Assembly (NCBI RefSeq): GCF_021117425.1
Contig: NZ_CP088298.1
Location: 3,968,001-4,032,000, forward strand
Direction: 5' to 3'
DNA length: 64,000 nt
Origin: Brevibacterium zhoupengii
GTDB lineage: Bacteria; Actinomycetota; Actinomycetes; Actinomycetales; Brevibacteriaceae
Notes under the pieces: model-generated
What the model was told of the DNA's origin: nothing
What the model saw: the letters and a program-made list of their open reading frames with translations, nothing else
The model's database searches: none
Translations under genes and position numbers: made by a program
In this document: one piece after another, positions 1-8,556 of the stretch
Position numbering within the stretch: position 1 is the first letter of the stretch
How the letters are laid out: each line of letters opens with the position of its first letter

Positions 1-64
1 CGACACGTGCTGGCGGTACGTTGCATCGGCACGCGCCCGCGTTGCATTGCTTCAGCACAGGTCT

Positions 65-113
65 CAGGTGTTGAGCAGCATGTCCATCATCAGGTATTGA
101 GCAGCTTGTCCAT
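65..113. repeat. Imperfect 26-bp tandem duplication at the 3' end of the polymerase gene
   Basis: Positions 65-87 and 91-113 match at 21 of 23 bases. The upstream copy (read on the minus strand) is the last seven codons and stop of the polymerase gene; the second copy lies just past the stop and again reads Met-Asp-Met-Leu-Leu-Asn-Thr-stop in one frame. It looks like a small replication-slippage duplication. Nothing else is recognisable in bases 1-64. Confidence 0.6.
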
Positions 114-1184
114 TGCGCCGATGTACTGGCTCCAGCCGAGGAAGGCGATCATGAGCCCGACACTTGCCAGTCCCTGTCTCCACCCTTTCAGGCAGAGCAC
201 GGGGATCGTCACGATCAGCGGCACTATCGACCAGGAATAGGCCGCGACCCTGTCGCTGTAGTAGACGAAGCCCAATGCAAGGTAGTAGGTATTGAGGATG
301 ATGAAGGCGTGGAACAGCTGTCGGTACCAGTCCGGCAGGCCATCGATCGTCTTCAGCACGACATAGCCCATCACGAGGACGCAGAGCCCGAGAATCCAGA
401 AGTCCGGTCTGTTCGTCCCGCCGGTGTACAGATCGGCGTTCTCAGGATCGGTGTAGGTTTCGAGTTCTTCCGAGCCGGAGGCGAACGGCGCCAACAAGGT
501 TGCGTTGAGTCCTGTGAGGAACAGCAGAGAGAACACCACCCACACTCCCACGAGGAAATTTGTGGAGGCCTTCGGAAGAAACCGGATGCCAAGCAGCAGC
601 AGCGCCGCAGGAATAGCCGACCAGTGGAAGAGAGATGCGATGGCCAGCCACACGAGTGTCTGCCACAGGCGGGCTCGCCGGCAGATCGAGACGAGAGCGA
701 GCAGGATGAACAGCAGAGACAGTCCCTGCCGCAGCAGATAGCTCGAATACCCGGTGAAGAATCCGAAACAGAAGGTGATGTAGTAGACGACGGTCACCTG
801 CCATGTCGACCGCAGCAGCCAGAGCAGTGCCAGGGCGAGCACAATCGAACCGAGCAGGGCGATGACGAAGAAGTAGACCTGCGGATCATGAGTGAAGAGA
901 CCGATGAGCCAGCCCAGCAGGAGGAAGGCAGGTTCGCGGCCCTCACTATCGTAGGCATAGAAGACCTCGCCAGTGGGCGCAAAGCTGAGGACCTGGAATT
1001 CCGTCGAATAGATCGCTTTGTCGGAGATGTCGTAGTTGCCCAAGGCCGCAACGATGGTGTTGATCAGGATCAGTGAAATCAGCGGAAGCAGCGCATTGCT
1101 CCAATGCCGCAGCTGCGGGACTCTCCAGCTCAGAACGAGCATGAGAACCCAGACAGTCGTCAGCCCGAACCAGATGGCGATCAT
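90..1184 (-). CDS. EpsG/Wzy-like polysaccharide polymerase, membrane protein
   Basis: A 364-residue protein made almost entirely of hydrophobic helices (about ten), with a larger hydrophilic loop near residues 45-75 and another near residues 230-260. This shape and the neighbours (chain-length regulator, flippase, sugar transferase) fit the EpsG/Wzy class, which joins lipid-linked repeat units on the outer face of the membrane. The ATG overlaps the stop of the upstream BY-kinase gene by four bases, so the two are translationally coupled. The family call rests on topology and context, since polymerases share little sequence; an O-antigen ligase-like role is the main alternative. Confidence 0.7.
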   Translation of the reverse strand: MIAIWFGLTTVWVLMLVLSWRVPQLRHWSNALLPLISLILINTIVAALGNYDISDKAIYSTEFQVLSFAPTGEVFYAYDSEGREPAFLLLGWLIGLFTHDPQVYFFVIALLGSIVLALALLWLLRSTWQVTVVYYITFCFGFFTGYSSYLLRQGLSLLFILLALVSICRRARLWQTLVWLAIASLFHWSAIPAALLLLGIRFLPKASTNFLVGVWVVFSLLFLTGLNATLLAPFASGSEELETYTDPENADLYTGGTNRPDFWILGLCVLVMGYVVLKTIDGLPDWYRQLFHAFIILNTYYLALGFVYYSDRVAAYSWSIVPLIVTIPVLCLKGWRQGLASVGLMIAFLGWSQYIGAMDKLLNT

Positions 1185-2587
1185 GATCGTTTCGTGCCGC
1201 CGTCGTTGCTTGCCAGCGGCAGAGCAGCACTGGGCAGCTCGGACTGAATTCCGTAGGTTCGGTTTCGGTCGGCCTCCGCCGCCGACAGTTCGGACCTGTT
1301 GAGCACGAGACCGATCGGAGCTCCCAGCTCGTCCAGGGCTCTGACGGATTCTGCGACGGCGCGGGACTTCACCCGTCCGGCGCCCGCAACCAGGAGGGTT
1401 CTGCTGGCCAGTCTGGAGAGGACGAGTCCGTCTGCCACAGGCAGCAGCGGTGGGCCGTCGAGAATGACAAGGTCGAACCTGCCTGCCAGTTCGGAGACCA
1501 GTTCTGCCATTGCACGGGTCTCAAGCAGCTCCGCCGGATTGGGCGGAATCTCTCCGGCCGTGAGCACGCTGAGGCCGTCATCACCCCAGGTCTGCAGCAG
1601 CTCACTCAAATCGAGGCCACCGACCAGAGCGGTCGTGAGGCCGGCCGCATTCTCCAAGCCCAAACGCGAGGCGACACTCGGTCGTCGCAGGTCGGCATCG
1701 ACGAGGACGACGCTCTGCCCCGCGCGAGCGCTCGCGATGGCAAGGTCGAGGCTGAGCGTGGTCTTGCCCTCCCCCGCCTGAGCCGAGGTCATGAGCAGGA
1801 CGGTGCTCTCTTCGTCGACGTGGGCGAAGCGAAGATTGGTTCGCAGCCGAAGAATCGACTCACCGCGGATTCCTGCGATCGCGGGTCCGCCCCTGGCAGA
1901 CTCGTGAACGATGGCGCGATCTTCTGGGACCGATGCCATCAACGGCGCCGAGGTGATCGCCGCCAGATCGTCCTTCGTCCGGACGACGCTGTCAAAGGTT
2001 CCACGCACAATCGCAATTGCGATGCCTGCCGCCAGACCGAGCAGTGCACCGATGGGTGCGAAGACCCAGTTGGGCAAGCCGTCTGACTCTTCCGGGGCCA
2101 CCGCCGCGTTCGCCTCGATGAGGTCGATGGCAGCCGTATCCGTCTTTCCCGGGTTCTCGAGCATTCCGATCCTCTCCGTCAGGCTGCGAGCAACTGCAGT
2201 CGATAACCGTGCCGCGCCGTCCGCGTCCTCGGCCTGAGCCTGGACGGTGATGAGCACGGTCTCGGGATCGCTGAATGCTTCGACCTGGCCAGCCAGTGCT
2301 TCCGGAGTGGTGTCGAGTTCCAGATCTGAGACCACTGGCTCGAGGACGGATTCGCTGCTGACCATTCCCACATAGGTCTGGATTCGCTCCTTGATGAAAT
2401 CCGAAGCCATGCGCATCTCATAGGGATCGCCTGAGGTGGGCACCGACACAAACAGTTCGGTGCGCGCTGTATACGTCGGCTGGAGCAGGGTCGAGACCCC
2501 GAATCCACCCAGCCCGCCGGCTACGACGGTGAGGATGAGCAACACGGTATGACGGCGGAGGAGGTAGAGAAATTGCTGGAGATTCAT
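1181..2587 (-). CDS. Wzz/BY-kinase: polysaccharide chain-length regulator with tyrosine autokinase domain
   Basis: A 468-residue fusion. Residues 14-35 and 174-194 are membrane helices that bracket an extracytoplasmic Wzz domain. The cytoplasmic part carries BY-kinase motifs: Walker A SAQAGEGKT (268-276), Walker A' VVLVDADLRRP (293-303) and Walker B FDLVILDGPP (371-380). Such kinases control export and polymer length by cycles of autophosphorylation on C-terminal tyrosines. Here the tail is short and shows one obvious tyrosine (TYGIQ) rather than a cluster, so phosphorylation control may differ. It is the first gene of a two-gene operon with the polymerase, and a paralogue lies at 4830-6482. 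Confidence 0.88.
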   Translation of the reverse strand: MNLQQFLYLLRRHTVLLILTVVAGGLGGFGVSTLLQPTYTARTELFVSVPTSGDPYEMRMASDFIKERIQTYVGMVSSESVLEPVVSDLELDTTPEALAGQVEAFSDPETVLITVQAQAEDADGAARLSTAVARSLTERIGMLENPGKTDTAAIDLIEANAAVAPEESDGLPNWVFAPIGALLGLAAGIAIAIVRGTFDSVVRTKDDLAAITSAPLMASVPEDRAIVHESARGGPAIAGIRGESILRLRTNLRFAHVDEESTVLLMTSAQAGEGKTTLSLDLAIASARAGQSVVLVDADLRRPSVASRLGLENAAGLTTALVGGLDLSELLQTWGDDGLSVLTAGEIPPNPAELLETRAMAELVSELAGRFDLVILDGPPLLPVADGLVLSRLASRTLLVAGAGRVKSRAVAESVRALDELGAPIGLVLNRSELSAAEADRNRTYGIQSELPSAALPLASNDGGTKRS

Positions 2588-2878
2588 CAGAGATCAGCTT
2601 TGGTCGGGCCGGAGAACCGGCATAAGACGACATCGCAGCTCAGCTCGATGTCCGGGACTCGTTCTCGCGCTTTCAGCCTAGTGAAACGTGCTTCAGGAAG
2701 GACCCCCTCCTGCTTCTGTCTACGGTTCACCGCGAGGGATGCACGGAATACCGCACATGTCAGTGGTGCATCCGCAATCCGGCGGCAAAGCCGGTCACGG
2801 AGCCGCAGGTGGGGACGATACTGGAATCCAGCCCTCGTCGTCGTGAGGTCGTCCCTGAAGTCGAGGAGGAATCCACCG
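2588..2878. promoter_or_regulatory. Divergent intergenic region between BY-kinase and flippase genes
   Basis: This 291-bp stretch must hold the promoters for the minus-strand kinase-polymerase operon and the plus-strand flippase. The plus-strand reading frame is open across it, but the flippase ribosome-binding site at 2863-2870 argues against translation here. I see no convincing -35/-10 pair or operator. Confidence 0.4.
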
Positions 2879-4120
2879 GTGCACAGCTCCCGATCCTCGT
2901 TTGCATTGGTCACTGTGGGCAATGTCGCTGTTGCCGGCGCCCAGTGGTATCTGGTGTGGCTGTTCGCTCAGCAGAGCGGACCGATCGCCGTCGGCCACTA
3001 CTCCACGCTGATTGCGATGATGACACCTGTATTCATCGCCACGCAGCTCGGTCTGCGCAATCTCTTCGTCACCCTGCAGCAGACCGTGCGCTGGCGCATC
3101 TATCTCGGATGCCGCTTGTCCACCGTGGGCCTGTCCACCCTCATCATCACCGGGCTGGTCATCTTCGGGCCCGTTCAGATCCACTCTGCTCTCGCTTTTC
3201 CACTGCTCATGATCAAGGTCAGCGATTCGATCGGTGATCTGTTCTATGCCCGATTGCAGAAGACTGAGCGTCTCTTCGCCTTCGGACTCATCCTCCTCGG
3301 CGTGGCCGCGGTCAGCGCAATCACGGTCACCGCGGTGATCCTCTCAACCGGTTCAGTCGTCACCGCACTGTGGTCGGCTGCCGTGGTGTCTGCTGCGGGC
3401 ACAGCAGTCACCATCTGGGTGGCCTCGGCCAAACCGCCCGAAACGCCCGGGGCAATAGAGTCACGGACCTCGGTGCGCGAGGAGATCCGTGCACTCATTT
3501 CGGCAGGAGTCCCGATGTCCCTGATGCAGGGTGTCTACTCCCTGCTGTCCTATGTGCCGCTTGCCGTAGTCGCCTGGTTCGGATCACCCAGCGACGTCGG
3601 ACGCTACGCTTCGGCCGCCTACCTCGTCGTCTTCGCCAATCTGGTGGGCGCGTCGATCGAGACGGTCGTCCTTCCTGCCTTTCGCACCATCCACGACGGC
3701 GAAGGGGCCGTGGTGCTGCGGCGCAGAGTGAAACGGCTGTGCGGGATCGCTCTGACCAGTCTTGTCCCCTTTGTCGTGCTCGCGCTGTTCATCGGACCGT
3801 GGCTGCTGTCGACCATCTACGGTGCCGACTTCGTCCTCTCCCGAGAAGCCGTGCTCTTCCTTGCCCTGGCTGCACTCTGCACACTGCCGACCTATCTGGC
3901 ATCGGCGAACCTGCTTGTCCTCAACCGCTATTGGGCCACCTTCTTCGTCGGCGCAGCCGCGATCGGCACTGTTCTCGCAGGCGGTGGGATCGCCGGCATG
4001 GCCGGAATGTCCGCCGTGGAAGCAGGATGCCTCGCGGTGTTCATCGGCTCGCTGACACGGCTGCTGGGCGAGTTCTACTGTTCCCGACCCAGGCATGAGT
4101 CATCGCCGGTTACTCTGTGA
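2879..4120 (+). CDS. Wzx-like polysaccharide flippase (MATE/MOP superfamily)
   Basis: From the GTG at 2879 the protein has 413 residues and about twelve hydrophobic helices, beginning ALVTVGNVAVAGAQWYLVW, the usual size and layout of Wzx/RfbX lipid-linked oligosaccharide translocases. The start is set by a strong GAGGAGGA site at 2863-2870, eight bases upstream; the open frame extends back to 2549 but that part is antisense to the kinase start and has no membrane character. It is the only plus-strand gene in the first 19 kb, inserted between two minus-strand kinase operons. It would move the lipid-linked repeat unit across the membrane before polymerisation. Confidence 0.75.
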   Translation: MHSSRSSFALVTVGNVAVAGAQWYLVWLFAQQSGPIAVGHYSTLIAMMTPVFIATQLGLRNLFVTLQQTVRWRIYLGCRLSTVGLSTLIITGLVIFGPVQIHSALAFPLLMIKVSDSIGDLFYARLQKTERLFAFGLILLGVAAVSAITVTAVILSTGSVVTALWSAAVVSAAGTAVTIWVASAKPPETPGAIESRTSVREEIRALISAGVPMSLMQGVYSLLSYVPLAVVAWFGSPSDVGRYASAAYLVVFANLVGASIETVVLPAFRTIHDGEGAVVLRRRVKRLCGIALTSLVPFVVLALFIGPWLLSTIYGADFVLSREAVLFLALAALCTLPTYLASANLLVLNRYWATFFVGAAAIGTVLAGGGIAGMAGMSAVEAGCLAVFIGSLTRLLGEFYCSRPRHESSPVTL

Positions 4121-4131
4121 TCGGGTCTCAG

Positions 4132-4190
4132 ACGGTGTGGTTGAGTCCAGACGATGTGATTGGGCCGTACACGGTGTGGTTGAGTCGTAT
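4132..4190. repeat. Three tandem 19-20-bp repeats after the flippase gene
   Basis: The unit ACGGTGTGGTTGAGTC occurs exactly at 4132-4147 and 4171-4186, with a degraded copy (ACGATGTGATTGGGCC) at 4151-4166. The spacing is 19 then 20 bases. The array lies between the convergent flippase and phosphatase genes. It could be a remnant of an insertion-sequence end or a short protein-binding array; the sequence alone does not decide. Confidence 0.55.
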
Positions 4191-4227
4191 GCGGTCGGTG
4201 ACACGGGCCCGGTGAACGGGCATCGCT

Positions 4228-4833
4228 TCAGGCTCGGCCGAGGCCGCTGTTCCGGTACTCCCAATCGACCATCTCGTACACACTCGGGAGCAACTGGTCG
4301 GACATCACCGGGTTGAGCAGATCCCAGTCATCGTGCGGATCGACAACATCGTCGAAGTCCGGTCCACCGGGAGCCGGCATGCGGGAACGCTGTGCCAAAG
4401 CGACCAGGTTCTCCCAGCGCTGTCGAGTCGTGGAGTCTTCGGGCGTCGAGAGGGAATGGATGATGCGTGCGAACTCCCGCAGTGTGAAGGTTCGTCTGAG
4501 CGCGCGCGGTTCAAGAGTCACCACCTGGCTCCGGTGCCACCGCTCCATACCGATCACCAGATCAGCGTTCGTGACATGCGCAGGCTGCAGACGCTTGGCG
4601 CGAAACTCGCTGAGGTCGAAACCCCAGTCTGCCGCCAAGGACTGCACATCCTCGGTTGCCCCGGCCCCGACCACGCCTTCAGTGCCCGCGCTGTCGAGGG
4701 CGAATCGACCGGGGGCGACTTCGTCGAACCCCTGTTGGAGCAGTCCAGCGGCCAGCGGCGAACGAAAGAGATTTCCGGTGCAGACGACAAGGATTCTGAA
4801 AAGAGCGGTCGGTGACTCACTCCTGGCCGTCAC
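4228..4833 (-). CDS. Low-molecular-weight protein-tyrosine phosphatase (Wzb type)
   Basis: A 201-residue protein with the P-loop CTGNLFRS (Cys18 to Arg24, the CX5R motif) near its N terminus and an Asp-Pro pair (VVDPHDDW) near the C terminus in the place of the general acid. LMW phosphatases of this kind dephosphorylate BY-kinases and so complete the cycle that controls polymer export. The GTG start at 4833 overlaps the stop of the upstream kinase gene as GTGA; the open frame runs further upstream, but only antisense-free family sequence begins here. The insert PAPGGPDFDDVVDPH is longer than in typical Wzb proteins and is shared with the paralogue at 6661-7284. Confidence 0.85.
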   Translation of the reverse strand: MTARSESPTALFRILVVCTGNLFRSPLAAGLLQQGFDEVAPGRFALDSAGTEGVVGAGATEDVQSLAADWGFDLSEFRAKRLQPAHVTNADLVIGMERWHRSQVVTLEPRALRRTFTLREFARIIHSLSTPEDSTTRQRWENLVALAQRSRMPAPGGPDFDDVVDPHDDWDLLNPVMSDQLLPSVYEMVDWEYRNSGLGRA

Positions 4834-6482
4834 TGCTCTGCAGTCCGCTCTCCAGCCCCGATTCTCCTGGCGGCATCGGCTGTTCCCGTGCCCGGCTGAT
4901 CGAATTCTCCAGCGGCTCGATCGGAGGTTACGGTCAGGCCTCCGGACCCCTCGGTGCGCTGTGCTCTCCGCCGAGTCCGGCTTCCGGGCCAGACTCGAGG
5001 TGTGCGCGTGGACTGCTCGGCACCGAGCTCTCCCGACAACCATCCGACCGGTTCCGTGCCTTCGGTGAGAGGCGAATCTTCGCCGCTGTTCGTCGTGGAG
5101 TGACGGGACCCGGGCGGCAGGCTGGCAACCGACTGCCGCGCCGAGTAGGTCTTCGTATATCCAGTCAGGTCGGTATGCCCCAGAGGGACCTTGTTGACGA
5201 CGAGGCTGAGCGGAGTGTCGACCACGGACAGATCGTTCAGTGCTTCTTCCAGCTCGTTGCGCGAGGTCTCATTCACCGCGATGACGTGGACTATCCGACC
5301 AGCCATCTTGGCCAACAGCAGACCGTCCGCGACAGGAAGAACTGGTGGGCAGTCGAGGATGACGGTGTCGAAATCATTGCGCAGGACGGTCATGAGTTTG
5401 GACATCGACCTCGAGTCAATGAGTTCCAATGGGTTGGACACCTTGTCGCCGGCGGTCAGCACATAGAGCTCGTCTTGTCCCCATGGCTGCAGCAGATCGT
5501 GGACATCCGCGGTTCCCAGCAGCGCGGTCGTCAACCCTGCTGAGTTCTCAAGGCCGAGCCTGTCGGCCACGGCAGGCTGGCGGAGGTCGACATCAACCAG
5601 CACCACTCGCTGCCCGGATTGCGCCAGCGAGATCGCCAGATTCACACTGGTTGAAGTCTTCCCTTCGGAGGGCACCGATGAGGTGACTTCGATGACGTTG
5701 TTCAAGTCTTCGACTCGAGCAAATCGCAGGTTGGCTCGCAGGCGCCGAATTGCCTCTGCAAAGGGAGAATCCTGATAGCTCGCTGTCGGCTCCGGATGCG
5801 CTGAGGATTCGTTGCGCACCGGCACCGAGGCGAGGATCGGCGCAGCAGTCACCTCGCGGATACTTGTGATATCGCGGATTTTGAAGTCAAGTGCGGAGCG
5901 GAACAGCGCAATTGCGATGCCGAGTGCCGCCCCCAGGAGGATTCCGATTGCTGCGCAGAGCCACAGCGCCGGTCCGCTCGCCGTCGATGGGACACTCGCA
6001 TCGTTGGCCACGGCCAGACGGATACCTGATTGTGCCTTCCCGTGGCGGGATTCAAGGTCGGTGATCGTCGTGGTGAGGCTGTCTGCCACCGCCTCCGAAA
6101 CTCGAGCGGCTCCTCCAGGTGTTGCGGCAGTCGCGCTGACGGTGAGCAGCACGGTCCCGTGATCGGATGAGGCCGACACGTATTCAGCCAGTTTCTCGGG
6201 ACTGATCTTCAGATCCAGATCGCGAATGACGGGTTCGAGCACAAGTCGGGAATCAGCGAGATCAACATAGGTTCGCAGCCGTTCCTGGACGAAGGCAGAC
6301 GCGATCTGCTTCTGGTCCGGGTTCGCTGCTTCGACCGTGGACACAAACAGCTCGGTCTCCGAGGTGTACTCGTCGGGGAGCAGGAGATAGACACCGACAC
6401 CGCCAAGACCGCCTGCTGCAATCATCACGATCAGCAGAACGATGTTCTTGCGCACAATCCGCATAAAATCGATGATGCTCAT
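4830..6482 (-). CDS. Wzz/BY-kinase: second polysaccharide chain-length regulator and tyrosine kinase
   Basis: From the ATG at 6482 (MSIIDFMRIV) the product has 550 residues. Membrane helices at about 14-35 and 172-194 flank the Wzz domain. The kinase domain has Walker A VPSEGKTS (270-277), A' VVLVDVDLRQP (293-303) and Walker B FDTVILDCPP (371-380). It is clearly paralogous to the 468-residue protein at 1181-2587, with the motifs at the same residue numbers, but carries about 80 extra C-terminal residues rich in Ser, Gly, Thr and Arg and two tyrosines near residues 442-446. The adjoining phosphatase gene overlaps its stop codon. The frame is open upstream of 6482 but that part lacks Wzz character. 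Confidence 0.87.
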   Translation of the reverse strand: MSIIDFMRIVRKNIVLLIVMIAAGGLGGVGVYLLLPDEYTSETELFVSTVEAANPDQKQIASAFVQERLRTYVDLADSRLVLEPVIRDLDLKISPEKLAEYVSASSDHGTVLLTVSATAATPGGAARVSEAVADSLTTTITDLESRHGKAQSGIRLAVANDASVPSTASGPALWLCAAIGILLGAALGIAIALFRSALDFKIRDITSIREVTAAPILASVPVRNESSAHPEPTASYQDSPFAEAIRRLRANLRFARVEDLNNVIEVTSSVPSEGKTSTSVNLAISLAQSGQRVVLVDVDLRQPAVADRLGLENSAGLTTALLGTADVHDLLQPWGQDELYVLTAGDKVSNPLELIDSRSMSKLMTVLRNDFDTVILDCPPVLPVADGLLLAKMAGRIVHVIAVNETSRNELEEALNDLSVVDTPLSLVVNKVPLGHTDLTGYTKTYSARQSVASLPPGSRHSTTNSGEDSPLTEGTEPVGWLSGELGAEQSTRTPRVWPGSRTRRRAQRTEGSGGLTVTSDRAAGEFDQPGTGTADAARRIGAGERTAEQ

Positions 6483-6660
6483 CTCGGGTCCAATCCGGTC
6501 TGAAGGGAAACAGCTGCGGTGATGTTTGGCCCCAACTGTACTGTCGGAGACGGCATCACGGTCGGTCTCGTCACCGAGCTTGCGGCCTCCCGCAACGACC
6601 CTGCGGAGACATTCGCCTCCCACGCACTCGCCCCTGAGGATCTCGACCAGAGCCGCATTC

Positions 6661-7284
6661 TCAGTGACTGTGGTCGGGGGCACATCCCCGCACTTCCCAT
6701 TCGCGAATCACGTCGATCGCGGACACGATCTGAGTATTCATCCGTTCGTATGCTCGTGCGGGGCGGTTGTGCGGATCGATGACATCATCATCGTCTGCAC
6801 CCCCAGGTGGAGGAGTCCGATAGCGGGGGGCCAAAGCGACGAGGGACTGCCACCGTCCAGTCGGCGTCGCCAGCTGTTCGGGGCGCACAGTGGGAAGGAT
6901 GCGTGCGAACTCGCGCAGGGTGAACGTGGTCCGCAGTGCCCGCGGACTCACCTTCACGACCTGGCGTCTGAGTGCTCTGTCCATGACCAAGATGAGATCG
7001 GCTTCGGAGATCATTGCCTCATCAAGCTGACTGACGACGAATCCGTGCAGACGAATCCCTCGGCGCGATGCCAATCTCAAGACTTCCACGGCAGCTGGCC
7101 GCCCAGGTGTGACGTGGGTTCCTGCGCTGCGCACGCTGAACTCACCTGGCGCCTCGGTATCGAGCTCGTGCTGCAGCATCCGTGCCGCCAGTGGGGAACG
7201 GCAGATGTTGTTCAGGCCCACGACGAGTATCCGAAATCCTGTGGGCATCACTGCCCAGTCTCCGTTGACAGAGGCGTTCGTCAT
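6661..7284 (-). CDS. LMW tyrosine-phosphatase-like protein lacking the catalytic cysteine
   Basis: The 207-residue product aligns along its length with the phosphatase at 4228-4833: same N-terminal strand (FRILVV), RSPLAA helix, TFTLREFARI block and DDVIDPH acid loop. In the P-loop, however, the nucleophile position is Gly23 (codon GGC at 7218-7216) and the motif reads GLNNICRS instead of C-x-G-N-x-x-R-S. Arg29 and the second cysteine (Cys28) remain. Loss of the nucleophile should abolish phosphatase chemistry, so a binding or regulatory role is likely (inference). The ATG overlaps the stop of the sugar transferase gene as ATGA. A 178-bp gap separates it from the kinase gene downstream. Confidence 0.8.
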   Translation of the reverse strand: MTNASVNGDWAVMPTGFRILVVGLNNICRSPLAARMLQHELDTEAPGEFSVRSAGTHVTPGRPAAVEVLRLASRRGIRLHGFVVSQLDEAMISEADLILVMDRALRRQVVKVSPRALRTTFTLREFARILPTVRPEQLATPTGRWQSLVALAPRYRTPPPGGADDDDVIDPHNRPARAYERMNTQIVSAIDVIREWEVRGCAPDHSH

Positions 7285-8351
7285 TGGCTTGCGTCCGCCT
7301 TCGGCAGACTCTGCATCGCCGTATTGCCTCGGCCCGCGGCCCCATACGTTTCGGCACGGACAGTCTCATCTGGCCATAGTCTGCAGGCGGCAAGAATCCG
7401 GTCGGCTGATTGACGGTGTCCGAATTTCAACTGTTCGTCAGGGGCGGTGATCTCGTAGAACCCAATTTCGGCCAGAATCGAACGATCCACGCTGTCTGCA
7501 AGCGGAGCGCACACTGCGAATTCTGCCTCGGTGGCCCGCGCCCGGTTGGTCAGGAGTCGGACGATCTCTCGCCGCATCTCGATCTCCGGTGCCGCCTCCG
7601 ACCAGTCGTCGAAGCGGATGAACAGAGTCTTAGCGTTCACGACCGACATCTCACAGGATCCGATCGTCTGTCCTGCTGTGCCGTTCACAGCCCACGTCGT
7701 GATGGCCTCGGTCCGAGTGCGCTGTTCGAACACCAGCAGGTCCGATTTCAAGGTGCCGCCGAAATTCTCCGCGGTCACCTCACCGTCCTGGCTGATGCCA
7801 TCGGCGCGCAGGACAATGGTCACCGTGCGCAGGAGTATGCGCAGGTCAAGAGCGAAGCTCAAGGTATCCACGTATTCGACGTCCAGGTCGAATCTGTCAT
7901 CCCAGCGCACACGATTGCGGCCGCTGACCTGAGCCATGCCGCTCAGTCCTCCACGCACCTGATGTCGACGCCGCTGTTGGTCCGAGTAGTGAGGCAGATA
8001 GCGGGTGGGCAGCGGTCGCGGACCGATCAGGCTCATGTCTCCACGCAGCACATTCCACAGACTGGGCAGCTCGTCCAAGCTGCTCGAGCGCAGCACCCGA
8101 CCGAAGCGAGTCATCCTCTGCCCATCGGAGACAAGGCCTCGCTCGGGATCTGCGTTGAGCATGCTGCGAAACTTCCACAGCCTAAAGACCCGTTCGCCCT
8201 GAGTCACGCGCTCCTGGGTGAAGAACATCGGTGCACCGAGGAACAGAAGGACCAGGACTCCGACGACGGCGATAACCGGTGCCAGTACCAGCAGGGCCAC
8301 CAGTGCACCGAGGATGTCCAACAGTCTCTTGATGACGTGATATCCGATCAT
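7281..8351 (-). CDS. Bacterial sugar transferase (initiating glycosyl-1-phosphate transferase) with extra C-terminal domain
   Basis: Residues 1-205 are a PF02397-type transferase: one membrane-entry helix (about 10-38), KFRSM, the DELPSLWNVLRGDMSLIGPRP block and the RGGLSGMAQVSGRN motif. This family moves a sugar-1-phosphate to undecaprenyl phosphate, the first step of repeat-unit assembly. Residues 210-356 are not part of that family: a soluble region with short beta-strand-like segments and a GFYE stretch that recall an acetyltransferase (GNAT) fold, though I cannot see a complete acetyl-CoA motif. It probably opens the operon that continues with the phosphatase-like gene. The transferase call is firm, the C-terminal function open. 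Confidence 0.85.
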   Translation of the reverse strand: MIGYHVIKRLLDILGALVALLVLAPVIAVVGVLVLLFLGAPMFFTQERVTQGERVFRLWKFRSMLNADPERGLVSDGQRMTRFGRVLRSSSLDELPSLWNVLRGDMSLIGPRPLPTRYLPHYSDQQRRRHQVRGGLSGMAQVSGRNRVRWDDRFDLDVEYVDTLSFALDLRILLRTVTIVLRADGISQDGEVTAENFGGTLKSDLLVFEQRTRTEAITTWAVNGTAGQTIGSCEMSVVNAKTLFIRFDDWSEAAPEIEMRREIVRLLTNRARATEAEFAVCAPLADSVDRSILAEIGFYEITAPDEQLKFGHRQSADRILAACRLWPDETVRAETYGAAGRGNTAMQSLPKADASQ

Positions 8352-8556
8352 CTCGGCACTCCTTCAGACGCCGGGACAGTGCATATTGCGGCGATGCGGG
8401 AACCCTGTTCAGGGCTGAAGCTCGTTTCGTCGGTCACCATGATGATGCGTTCCTCACTCTCTTCCGATTCTCAGGCTAGGCGTGCACGACGGTGCCGCCT
8501 CTCGTCTTGCTGCAGGCTTGCGGGAGACCGTCGAGTTCCTGCGGTCGCCGTCGGTT

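Noticed and set aside
4834..5043. N-terminal extension of the phosphatase at 4228-4833
   Set aside because: This part overlaps the kinase coding region, is unlike any phosphatase, and the GTGA overlap gives a natural start at 4833.
6483..6683. N-terminal extension of the kinase at 4830-6482
   Set aside because: The Wzz family begins at MSIIDFMRIV; the upstream residues have no membrane or Wzz character.
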